Below, in pieces: positions 23,401 to 37,618 of a stretch of 64,000 nucleotides of DNA. The stretch covers positions 39,557,495 through 39,621,494 of the forward strand of contig OW028581.1 in the NCBI GenBank assembly GCA_932294295.1, read 5' to 3'. The position numbers and the translations under genes are program-made. A model generated the notes under the pieces. That model had not been told where the DNA came from, made no database searches, and saw only the letters and a list, made by a program, of their open reading frames with translations. This DNA comes from Alitta virens. Lineage: Eukaryota; Annelida; Polychaeta; Phyllodocida; Nereididae. Each line of letters begins with the position of its first letter. Position 1 is the stretch's first letter.

Positions 23401-26308
23401 TATAGACATGCTTCAAGGATAATACGTGGCCCACGTTTTGTTTCCATTATCCAGCTTGAAACTGAATGCTTAATGTATACATCAGCATAAGCAACCTCTT
23501 TGGTTTATCTTTCATTGCTCAAACACCAATCTAGGTGTTCAATTGTTGGTCTATTGCTAGTATTGGACATGGATATATACCTGAATGTGTGCCATCACTT
23601 ATTAACTGTAGGATTTAATTCTGAATGTATTTCGGTGCATATTTTTAGTGTTTGACATAATTCTCTAATTTGTGTATATGATATTGGTTGTTTTGAATAA
23701 ATCACATCCTTTAGCCCTCAAGCCTCCCAATTTACATGTCTACAAAAAGGAATTCAGTGTTTGATTGAGTGTACATAATCTGGTGCAAGTTTTGTTGCTG
23801 CATATGCTCCACTACATTTGTTATACGGAAATCAATATGGTTTTTGTTTACTTTTCAGTTATGGTCCCCGAGCAAGACGAAGAAAAGAAGGTCGAAAGAA
23901 GATTTCTTCAACTTCTGTAACATAGTTCTCGAGTACACAAACTATGAAGGAATGAAACAAGAGGTGGGTACATCTTTTAGTCTGGTCTTCGATTTCTTAT
24001 TTGGATAATTATAATATTCTGTTAATTCAGTTCACTGCATTAGACCACAAGCTCAATTAATACAATATTCTAGGAAGAAATTATTAGTAAATATGACACA
24101 TTTCAGAGGCAAGAGACATCAGATGATGTTTAATTGCTATCAGTCTGTCATTCATGCTGTATATAATTGGAGTATACATGTTTATGAATAAGTTAGGATG
24201 GTTCTTCTTGCCATAACAGCATTTATGTGTACATGTAAACTTAAACAAATGTTGTTGATATTCAGAATCTAATTGAGAATTTCTCATGCGTTTACTTTTG
24301 CCTACCGGGCCTGTAAAGATTTTGGGACAGTTTCTCAATTTTCTTTATATGAAGTATTTGAGTTTGGTATTAAATAGATCTGTAAGAAAAAGCCAGGTAT
24401 ATTTGAAAGTTCATCAATCATCATCCTTCTGTGAGACTGACATTCACCTAATTGATACCTTCCAGATACAGTTTTGTAAAAGTTATGAGCAAAACTCTGT
24501 TACCATGGTTATCGTATTTGTTCGAAATGCTTCACTTAAGTTATTATTATGCATTGATGTATTTTGAAAAGCTAATGACAATACCCACTTTGTGTTTTAG
24601 GAGCTGAGAGCTAATAACACAAGTCCATTGGACAGTACGGGAAGCGCCGCAGAAAGCTTCACATCAGAGTCGACAACGAGTTCAACATTTTCAGAAGAAA
24701 CAGATATGGAGGAGAGGGAGAGATTGTATTATGAAGGCAGCAGCCCGACTCATATGTCTGACCAGTTCAGTCCCCACCAACCTACTTTGTATCGCAACGG
24801 CAGCAAGAATGAAGAAGGTGAGCGTAAGTTATACCCCATTCAGAAAGAATGTTTTTTTATTAATTGTTATGCGGACATAGGAAATTAGAAAAGGGTGCTT
24901 TGGTAGCAGATAAACTGAATTGTCATGAGTGGGATTCATGTTAATGACGGGAAAATGGTTAGTGTTTTTAGTATGCTTACTGTACCTTGCTTAGCTAAGT
25001 GGTGCTGCTCCGTTCTATGCTGAGGCAAGTAAAAGATCCCACCCATGGGGTAAATGTGTATCACGGGTGGACTCCTCTCTCACCTCATCAATCAACCCTT
25101 GATAGGGACAAGAACTTGCCTTAGATGACTGCGCTTTCCATATCTATCTATCCCTTCAGAATGAACACGAGTCGATGATGACTGTGTGAAAAGAAAGTAA
25201 ACTTGTCAAATACTAGATTTGTACAGTGCCTATCAGTGCAAAAGTCCGCAATGGTCAGCAAGTTGTGGACTTCAATAATGATGTGCGGTTTCAGACTGAG
25301 ACATAAAAGCGTGAGACATTAGAGTCTGCAACTTGCTGATGTCCGAAACTTTGCTAACAGGTACTGCAGTTCTCATTGGTAGTGCGCTGAGCTTCCAACC
25401 ACTGGGTCCCGGGTTCAATTCCTGATCGAACCTATGTTGGATGGCTGTTTTATCCTTCGTCTCATTGCCATGGTCCCTACCTGTCCTAATTAGCCCATCA
25501 GGTGCAGAAATACAGGACGTAAAGCCCTAATCCACCACCACCACTGCAGTTCTCATGCTCATGTGAAAATAATGGTAGGATTTTATGGCTGCCTGTATAG
25601 ATTGTATGAGTTACACTGTCATTTAAATAATTAATTGGCTTTCATAACAATATGGGAGAAAATTATTGATCATAAAAACTCGAAGATTATTGATCATGAA
25701 GCTTGAAGATAGCCTACCTGTCATTGAGTCCCTGGTCCATTCATAAATAAATTGCCCCATCCATGTTCCTTTGAGCCAGTTGATGAGTCCCTATAAAGAA
25801 ATTTAAATCCAAATTCTTTAATTGCACTCACAGTAGACATATGCAGTGTACAGTCAAAAGTAGTAAATGTAATAGTTAAAAGTGTATGGAACAAGAAAAG
25901 GGGAAAAAATGCTTACACTGTCTTTAAGACAAATAAATTTATTCCTCAAACATAATACGTAAGCAAAGATCGATGCAATTGGTTAACTTAATGCTATTAC
26001 ATGTTTGGCACATCATTTAATGACAAACTTTTTCCTGAAACAAAACTGATTGTTAACATTTTTCTTTGGTTTTTGCAGTGTCAGACGAAGACTCATGGGA
26101 ATTGGTAACCTGTTTTTGTGGCAAACCATTCGCTGGACGACCCATGATCGAGTGCTCCGAGTGCAACACGTGGATCCACCTCTCCTGTGCGAAGATCCGT
26201 AAGTCAAATATCCCGGAGGAGTTCATCTGCCAGCGGTGTCGAGACGCAAAATTCACGACGCGGAAATCCAATCGCATCAGAAGCGAAAAGAAGTTAATAA
26301 GTGCTTAG
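20427..26308 (+). CDS. PHF13/23-like: PHD finger protein, PHF13/PHF23 type
   Basis: Nuclear chromatin reader; in vertebrates PHF13 and PHF23 use their PHD finger to bind H3K4me3. Coding exons: 20427-20448, 20763-20803, 23859-23963, 24601-24817, 26079-26308. Phases join to 204 residues with TAG. The N-terminus is short and basic ([15 protein letters not shown]). Residues about 29-50 carry the family block [19 protein letters not shown] Ser/Thr/Glu-rich linker follows. The PHD finger (about 135-182) begins [17 protein letters not shown] with Zn ligands Cys140, Cys142, Cys154, Cys157, His162, Cys165, Cys179, Cys182, then a basic tail. It is shorter than human PHF13 (about 300) or PHF23 (about 400). 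One invertebrate gene probably stands for both. An extra small exon in the 3-kb intron 20804-23858 cannot be excluded. Confidence 0.92.
20804..23858. other. Large intron of the PHD-finger gene with YY1-like sites
   Basis: No additional exon with good splice sites was recognised. The 5' part contains ATGGCGGC near 20888, AAGATGGCG at 21286-21294 and AAGATGGCT at 22477-22485, which resemble YY1 sites, often placed just downstream of CpG promoters in animals. The rest is AT-rich with no pattern seen apart from a short direct repeat (GTAATTTAATGTGATC) near 23258-23306. Confidence 0.5.
24985..25140. repeat. Dispersed repeat fragment (family shared with 50,630)
   Basis: The block containing AAGTAAAAGATCCCACCC and GTAAATGTGTAT near 25025-25070 matches the reverse complement of 50630-50690. 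It is intronic. It resembles the body of a SINE or a short DNA element; ends are not defined. Confidence 0.6.
25370..25555 (+). mobile_element. tRNA-derived SINE
   Basis: Pol III A box TGGTAGTGCGCTG at 25377-25389 and B box GGTTCAATTCC at 25412-25422 are at tRNA spacing. The body ends in GGACGTAAAGCCC and a short CCA-type tail. It does not fold as a full tRNA gene (no clear acceptor pairing), so I call it a SINE inside an intron of the PHD-finger gene. Confidence 0.75.
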
Positions 26309-29300
26309 TCCTTTTTCATTTTTATTTGAAAAGGATCCTTGAATTGAGAAGTGTTAACACAGTGTTTATACAGTTATAGTACCTTTTGTGCTGGACTTGA
26401 TACTGCCGGAGTGATCTCGTTGCTATGGTGATATTGGTTGCCATGGTTACTTGCAATTTGTGTGTAAAATAAGATAGTGCCGTGTGATTTCCTCTCCTGT
26501 TTCTCCTGCCTTTTGCATCAAAAGATGGATGTGGGAAAAGCATGGCAACATCGGAGGGTCTGTATATAGTTGTTATTGACCTTGTACATAGTTCTGCTGC
26601 TGTAAATCTGAGCTGGTTCAAGTAGAAAATACAAGTATGGCTACCCAGTGCCCAGTTTATAATGACGACATACTTGTGATGACTGATAGTTCGGTGCGGC
26701 ATTGTGAGATTGTGAGTCAGGATTTGTAAATTTCAAATATGAACATGATGAATGAATGTTGCTAGTCCAATGTTATGTTCAGATACAAAAACATAGCCAT
26801 TTATTTAACCTTGAGAAACTGTTTGAGTACATGATGATACTTACCGCGCGGTCTTTTTGATAAAAGTTTGTGATATGCTTGGTGAATGCAGGTCAAAGTT
26901 TACTCAATACGTTTGTTCGATAACTTGATCTCTTTTAAGTTGACAGTCTCCAGCTGCAGTCTCTTACTGTGTAAAGCTCAAGCAGTTAATCAGGTATTAT
27001 ATAATTTTGAGCAGGAATAAAAACTAGTATAAACCCTACTTACATTTGTAAATAGACTGCAAGTTAAATAGCTTAAACTTCTTTAGATGATGAGAGACGA
27101 GTGAGATTCAGAGATTGTATACCTGGGTTTATATGAAGGATGATAGGATGTGAGATGAGGTTAAATGTGATGCTGCTGCTGCTGCGATGTATTTGAGTCC
27201 AGATTTAGTTACGACACTATTGTGATGAAATAACGGATTATCTAATTGATTCTAAAGAAGCAAAAAGAAATGTGAGGTGATAAAAATACATTATGTAAGT
27301 GTATGTTATATGCACCAAGATGTTGCGGTAGCTAATTGTCTGTACTTGTGCGCCATAATAATGATGCCTGACTGAAGAGGTAGTTTTGTTATCTTACAAG
27401 TAAATGCTCAGGGTATCGACACCTTGCTGGTTGTTATATGAATGATGACTAAATGTAATTGATATGTGTGTTATATCAGAAAACATCTGCAGAATCATAT
27501 GGATATCTAAAGTGTATATGCCTATTTTGCTACCGCCAGTGCTACAAAACTGTCCTAGTTGTTGTCATTAGTGCTCACTGCGAGTCGTAAGTGTTCACGT
27601 TGAGTGAATTGTGAGTCGACAGTTCGACCACCTGTGGGCAGTCGTCTTAGTAGTGATCAGCATTTTCAGTGGCGTGCATTTTAAATCGAGTGATCAGTGT
27701 GTTGAATGTTGGTGATCTTAATTTGTTCAGGTGTTCGTGATTATTGATGAATTCGTAATGTTCTGAATCTACTGATTGAACTTGATGATGCTTGAGTGTT
27801 TAAAGTGGATTATAAACTAGATGTTAGAAGCACATGTGTCGATGATTTGCTAACAGCTGAAGCATGCACACTTTCCACGCACAGCCATAGTCAATTAATA
27901 TGTAATTCACGAGAGTCTGATCTATTTAACGTGGTTGAGTAAATGTTAATGTGTCGTCATTCAGGTGTTTGTAAACTTTGTACTAAAAAAATTTCCAAAA
28001 AAGCTGTAAATGTATATAGGTTGCTATGGCAAACTTCTGTAGTTGATAAGATAACGATATCGCACCACAAGAGATATCAGTGATTGTCAGAGGCTTTGTC
28101 GTAACAAATCGATAGTGATGTGAGATCAATGTGATGACCTGGTGAGGATATATCTGTATGCAGAGAAAACGTTGACTTTGACCAGAAGGAGAGACTGTCT
28201 TGTTTCGTTAATTACCTAACCGGTGTGAATATATGACTTGTACATGAAAATGTTTGTAAATAATTTCTGTGGAATGTTTGGAATAACGCGACTTATGTGA
28301 CTTTTATACTGTACAATTCAGCTGTAAAAATAGGGATAAAGTACATTAAAGCTGCAGTCTATTGTAATACTGTATATCTGTATATCTTACTGGTGAATGA
28401 ACTGGTGAAATTACTGAATAATTAACTGACTCCCTCCTTATTTGTGATGGTTACCTGTTTTCCCCTGGGACCAGAATGTAAATAATGCAAAATATTCAGG
28501 GGAACGCTTGTAATGTATAGAACTATGTAAATATCAATACCTCACAAATGTTTTCCCCTCGTTATGATTTCTTACTAACAGAATTCATGTTGTACAGAAT
28601 TACTAGATTGTGATTTGATTTGTATGTTATTTTAATATCGGCCTGTAATTTGAATAGCACGTTGCTATGCGGAATCATATCACAGTCAGTGTTTGGATCT
28701 TTTTTTTTCCTTTAATAATATGTTTTTTGCTTGTGTAATTGAAGTCTCATGTTCACGGAGATATATGCAATATTTTCAAACCTTCTTTTGTGCCCTGTAA
28801 AAAGATGCCGTTTAAGTGAAGACTGGTTTTCTTTAGTGCATAGGAAGTAACTTCAGTGCCATAATGACATGTCTGCGATGGTAATAGATCTATTTATGGA
28901 TGGTGTCTATTCATTGTAATGTTCAATAAGTCCAGTCTACACTTACATTGTGTGAATCATGTAACTTTAATAATTTTATAGAAAAATGTCATGTTGGCAT
29001 TTCTCACTAGGTGGCAGCATTGATGTTAAAAACAGTCCATGTATCCATCTCATTAGTTACCATGGAAACCATTATTGGAACACAGTGCAATTAACCCTTG
29101 ACCACCCCCCCCCCCCTCCCCCAGTTCTTTGCAAAATAATGTGTTATGAATAATGGTTAAGAATGAATTTTTTATAAGCTAAATATTTAAATGTGTATTC
29201 TTTGTCAGATCTATTCATTTCGGGATTAAAATAATCAGTGAATTGCTTTTAGTTATTGGTTAACTTACCCGATTGTGTTTTACTAATGACACTGAAAAAT

Positions 29301-29905
29301 ATGATTTTCTTTTTTTAAATCATTCGTATGATGTTGTGTTTCCATAGTTTCCATAATAGGAATCAGGGTCCTCTGTTTCAAACATTCTCCTTTAAGGGTA
29401 ATTTGAATTGTACATTTAATAACCAGCCTGTAAATTTCTGCTTGATTTGAGTATAATTTTCCAGTGTTGTTTCAACGTTTTGTGATACACTTCAGTTGAT
29501 GTTTTTATGCTTTGTACCTTGAAAAGGTAACCCGTGTTCTCCCCTTCATTACCTGAATCCCTAAAGCTGAATATAAATTGTGCAACTTGTAAATATGACG
29601 TGCTTACAGCAAATATTTTGGCTTATATTTTTGACTTGACACATTTTGCCACCCTGCACAATACTTCGGGCATTTCGCTATTGTAATTTAAGACATTTAT
29701 TGTTCATATACTTAGGTCCCTTCATACTGTTCTCTTACAAATCATGAAACACTGAATCAGTTGTACAAAATCTTGTAAATTTTTATCCTGTAATCTGCAT
29801 TTGAGTCTGTTAACCAGCTATTATAGTGTTACACAAAATTGAAATATGGTTGTACAGATTGTAGTTTGATATGCAAAAGAATAAATTTGCAAGTATAAAC
29901 TTTTT
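26309..29905 (+). other. Long 3'UTR of the PHD-finger gene with Pumilio-type sites
   Basis: No reading frame of interest. AATAAA at 29880-29885 probably ends the transcript near 29,900; ATTAAA near 28,344 could give a shorter form. Eight exact TGTANATA octamers (Pumilio response elements) lie at 26561, 26583, 27047, 28011, 28255, 28477, 28526 and 29588, and many near-matches (TGTAAAT) occur. A C-run sits at 29104-29123. The 3.6-kb UTR is nearly six times as long as the coding sequence, suggesting strong post-transcriptional control. Confidence 0.75.
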
Positions 29906-30011
29906 GTCTTTCTTTTAATTGATCAACAATACAGACATATTAGATACACATGGTAAAATATATTTTAATTGAAAGTTATTATACATGACTAATACGCGCA
30001 TTCCATGTGTG

Positions 30012-33412
<3,401 letters not shown>

Positions 33413-34134
33413 GTTTACAAATATCTGATGAAATAGCCTCCAAAATAAAAACTATAATAATCACTCCAATTTGATTGTTTGTTTCAAGCATTCATGACTT
33501 GATTTTAATTTGTAAAAAGTGATGAATATATTATTTGAAAAAGATATTGACTGCACATTTTTATTTAGAGAGTACAACACACCTGCCAGAAGCCAACGCA
33601 ACCAGTTTGCCTTCACCAGTTTTACAGCGAAGATACTTTATCACAGGTAGTGATGTGTTAATTGGCCTTGTCTAACTGTTGTAAACAATGTCTACATAAC
33701 CGTGAAATTGTCTTGTCTTGTAGACAGAAATCTGATTATGCTAAGTGAAGTCTTACTCATTATCTCGTAAGTTGACATAACAGCTCTCATAAGTGTTTAA
33801 CTTACTGTGTTATTTTTGTGTTTATGATTGCAATACCTATTCCTCTTTTCTTGTATGCATTTTCAGATTATAGGCTTTAAAAAAGACTAAGATTGAATTG
33901 CGTTCATTTGAGAAATACATGCATATTAATTTTGAACTAATAATGAATATCAAAGTTTCTCATTGGTGATTAATTGCTTTATGATTTCAGATAAACCAGG
34001 TACATGACCTGTTATAGATGCTCATTACCTGCAGTCGGAATGGATGAGCGAAATACTGCAAAGAACTGTTGACGTCTGTCTGACGACTTGAACAGCTTTC
34101 TCAACGATTATCACAATCAAACAGATTCGTAAAG
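33413..34134 (+). promoter_or_regulatory. METTL1/MFSD5 divergent promoter and MFSD5 5'UTR
   Basis: METTL1 begins on the minus strand at 33412. MFSD5 appears to have a non-coding first exon ending at 33646 (donor CACAG|GTAGTG) and a second exon starting at 33991 (acceptor TTTCAG), which carries the start codon at 34135. The two starts are therefore a few hundred bp apart. No TATA box or CRE was recognised. The exon model is inferred from splice motifs only. Confidence 0.55.
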
Positions 34135-35764
34135 ATGATGGTTATAACATACATCGCATTCTGTATATTGGTGCTCATAGGAATTGTCGTTCAACTATGG
34201 GCCAAGAAAGTGAAGAGAACCCCATTAATCGGAAACAACCCCATCTTTCTGCAGTTTCAAAGAAGTTATTTTGTTGCATATTTACTTGCTACATTTGCTG
34301 ACTGGCTTCAAGGACCTTATTTATACAAGCTCTATCAGCACTATGGCTTTCAGGTATTTAGAATTCATCATGTAGTGATTAATGTTTTGTGAATAATCAA
34401 GGATGCTTCTCATATAATTGATGGTTGTTGCTGATACTTCATTACGTCTGCTTCTATCAGCTGTTCATATGAGTTGACTCAGCTTCAGAACAGTAAAATA
34501 ACCTCTAAAAGAAAGTTAAAATTGTTTTAATACAAATTTCTCAGAATGAAATTATCTCTAATACTCGGAGCTGCCTACAAAATTCATCAGTCACTCTTGC
34601 ATTTTCTAAAAAAAAAATTCTCTTTTCTTTCAGGAGGATCAAATTGCTGTGTTATATGTCTGTGGATTTGCTTCAGCGGTGCTTTTCGGTACCCTTGCTC
34701 CTATCGTTGCTGACAAATATGGCCGAAAGAAAGTGTGCATCTCATTCTCTGTGATATACTCCATTGCCTGTTTGCTTAAACTATCGCGAAACTACTGGGT
34801 GTTGGCTCTCGGTCGCATCCTAGGAGGATTAGCCACTTCAGTTTTGTTTTCATCTTTCGAAACTTGGTACATCCATGAACACATCAACACACATGACTTT
34901 CCAAAAGAGTGGATACCTGTCACATTTTCAAAAAGCATGACGTGGAACTCAGCGCTTGCTATAATCGCAGGAGTGGTTGCAAACGTCGTGGCAGAATGGG
35001 CTCAATTCGGACCAGTGTCTCCTTTTATCCTGGCCATTCCAATCTTGATTGTCGCTGGATTATTTATGTCATCAAACTGGAGCGAGAACTACTCACAACA
35101 ACCGATAAAATTCAACAAATCGTGTGGGGGAGCATTAAGAGAGATTGTGACAGAACCAGCCATATTCCTCATAGGAATCATACAATCCTTGTTTGAAAGT
35201 TCAATGTATATATTTGTATTTTTGTGGACTCCTGTACTAGACCCTGGACATGCTTCTCTGGGTATTGCATTCTCTAGTTTCATGGTGTGTATAATGATTG
35301 GTTCAACTGTGTGTGAAATATTGCGATCACAGCATGTGCCAACGATGTATCTCCTCGCAATGTCAGTCATCATGGCCCTGCTTGGCTACTTAATGTGCAT
35401 CTTGGCTACTCCTCCGGACAACATGAACAGAAATCTTGCCTTTGTGGCTTTTCTTGTGATTGAGTTCTCCTGTGGTGTGTATTTTACTGCGATGGCGAGA
35501 TTGAAAGAAAAGGTGTTCCCCGAAGCGTTGCAACGTGGCATCATGAACTGGTTCAGGGTTCCCATCAACATCATCGCTTGTGGAATACTCATGACAATGC
35601 ACAATCAGAACTATCGCCATGGAAACCAGATGCTCTTTGTTGCATGCACAGCATTATTAGCTGTAGCATCACTTTGTGTGATTAAATTTGTGTCCATGTT
35701 TAAATCGGAGGAGGAACTACCACACTATGGTGGGATGGAGCAGGAACCTCTGGTTGCTGCTTAA
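34135..35764 (+). CDS. MFSD5: Molybdate-anion transporter, major facilitator superfamily
   Basis: Plasma-membrane MFS protein related to human MFSD5, implicated in molybdate uptake. Two coding exons, 34135-34353 and 34634-35764, phase 0 junction after HYGFQ, 449 residues (human about 450). ATG at 34135 is followed by a second ATG; either may be used. Marks: ADWLQGPYLYKLYQHYGF at the end of exon 1, the MFS motif A-like ADKYGRKK (99-106), GRILGGLATSVLFSSFE, WYIHEHINTHDFP, EWIPVTF, FVFLWTPVLDP, and LNWFRVP-type MNWFRVPINI near the C-terminus. About 12 hydrophobic segments are visible. The 3'UTR probably ends after ATTAAA at 36231-36236. Confidence 0.96.
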
Positions 35765-37149
35765 ATTCACAAAATGCCAAACAACATACTGAAGACTGTA
35801 CGAAGTATCAATTTGACTAATAGACTACTAATACACGGTATTGTATATCATCTATATGGCGAGCATTTTCTCCGTCGCTGGAACAGTGGAATTGTGCCGG
35901 CGTATTTCCGCATGTTAACGTTATCCATGAATTTTAAAGTTTAATTTAATGGCATTCCAATGTGGATAAATCATTCAATTCATTCCGTAATGCTAATCCT
36001 AAGAGCTCTATACTATTTGTGCTGAGAATGCTAATTCTGTATGTATGTTTATCATTGTAATCTGCTGATCTGGTTTTACTGGGATGTTATTTTATTCGTT
36101 TCATGAAATACATGGGAGACATTATGTATTGCTGGTCAAGATTTTTTTAGTCTGTCTTTTTGGGGTGGGGTTTACTTGCTGAACTGTGGAATGCTTGTTA
36201 TTTCAAAGTTGTAATGGTCAAATTGAAAATTATTAAATTTTACTAAATTATTGGAGATTTCTGCTTCTTCTTTTTTTTACAACGGGATCGTATGCCGGAG
36301 TGATACTCCGGGATGCTCCGGCGTCTGATCCGGCTATGCGTGAAGGGGGCTTTAAGCTTAGCTAGTCTTTGACACACTTTTCTGAATTATTGACAGTGCA
36401 AAACATTACAAATAATAACATATAATTCCATGCATCATCTCGAAAACAATTTTTTATGGTGTTACCTCTTGAACAGATTGCATCCTGGAGTGATAAATAC
36501 ATCAGATTTTTGGATCTCGCACATTTGCACTTATTTTTGGTTTAACGGATCCCGTTTGACCTCGCAACCTAACGCACAAACCGGAACTGAAAATATAATA
36601 ATTAACAGACAAAATTTAATTAGTAAAATATTATAATATATATAATGTGCTAAATTTCCAGCCATGAAGTGTAAATAAAACATCTATGGCTGCGCTGCAG
36701 CAAAACCCTCAGCGAATCCCAAAAGTCAAAACTGTTCAGTGTTCATCCAACAGGCAGGAGGGCAGGTGTTACACTTTCATTTCCAGAGCAGAACTCTTAA
36801 CACTAATGCACTTACCCGAATGAAATTTCATACAGTAACACTCTAGTGGTGCCTTTTGATAGTTACACTGACATATCTCAGCTATGTTTTAAAAAATTTG
36901 GAAATATATTATTTAAAAGTAAAGCAAAGTGAGCATCAAAAGTATCGTATATCCTTTTCCTGTCATTAACTTTTTCAGTTTCAAAGAATTTATGCACAAT
37001 AAGGAGTAGTTTATCAACACAATACCAAGTTCCCTTAACTAAACTACACCGGTCTAAGATTATAATTTCTATGTTCAAATAGGTATATATGATGCTTCCT
37101 AAGGGACATATATATATAAGATGATAATTGAAATTATCAAACTGTTCAA
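35765..37149. other. MFSD5 3'UTR and repeat-derived intergenic DNA
   Basis: 35765-36250 is the probable MFSD5 3'UTR. Near 36290-36350 there is a short CCGGAG/CTCCGG-rich patch. Minus-strand bases 36878-37078 contain a 66-residue open stretch with WYCVDKLLLIVHKFF and VNDRKRIYDTFDAHFALL; it looks like a fragment of a repeat-encoded or duplicated protein, not assigned. A TA run lies at 37108-37121. Confidence 0.5.
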
Positions 37150-37405
37150 TGATTCAGTTTATTGTGAATTTATGTGTATACAGACATTACAATATTTTTT
37201 AGAGACTATACATACATAGCTGTTTAACCATCAGAATATTTTACATGGAATTTTTAAACATTGTGCATAACGAAAAATATAACTTCATATTGTATCATTC
37301 TTGCATTGCTCTCTTAGTTTTCTTTACCCATTATACATAGGTGCTTGATGTTAATTGGCATGCATATGTGTAATAAGGATTCGTCAATGCAAGTTTATAT
37401 ATATT
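37150..37405 (+). mobile_element. LINE 1-family 3' end, solo copy
   Basis: The plus strand here matches the reverse complement of about 5816-6075, the 3'UTR of LINE 1: both share CATTACAATATTTT, AGAGACTATACATACATAGC, TGTATCATTCTTGCATTGC and a GGATTNGTCAAT end block. It is therefore a strongly 5'-truncated second copy in the opposite orientation. Confidence 0.85.
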
Positions 37406-37539
37406 AAATTACATGTATATAAGCCTATGTAAAATGAACTATCGGCACTGCCATTTTTTGACATGCTTGTCCACTTTGTCCATAAGAATAGCTGTCCATT
37501 TCATCCATTTAAATCTAACCAAGCCAGTTTCCGTCATTT

Positions 37540-37618
37540 ACCACCTGGTGTCGCTGTTTTTCCTTAGTAAACACTAGGGGGCGCTGTAGTCGTTCATGCA
37601 CTATGGTTAACAGTGAAG
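37540..37618 (+). promoter_or_regulatory. CTCF-like site and proximal promoter of the sulfotransferase-like gene
   Basis: ACACTAGGGGGCGCTGT at 37571-37587 fits the animal CTCF core (CCASYAGRGGGCRS type). It overlaps GGCGCTGTAGTC (37580-37591), which also occurs 250 bp upstream of the PHD-finger start codon. The start ATG follows at 37619. Binding is inferred from the motif only. Confidence 0.45.

Noticed and set aside
25370..25450. A genuine tRNA gene
   Set aside because: A and B boxes are present but acceptor and anticodon stems do not pair well and a SINE-like body follows.
26322..26702. 126-codon minus-strand frame after the PHD-finger stop
   Set aside because: Lies antisense to the 3'UTR; no domain, no splice or promoter evidence.
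34909..35373. Overlapping frames on both strands within MFSD5
   Set aside because: Shadows of the MFSD5 coding exon, which matches the family end to end.
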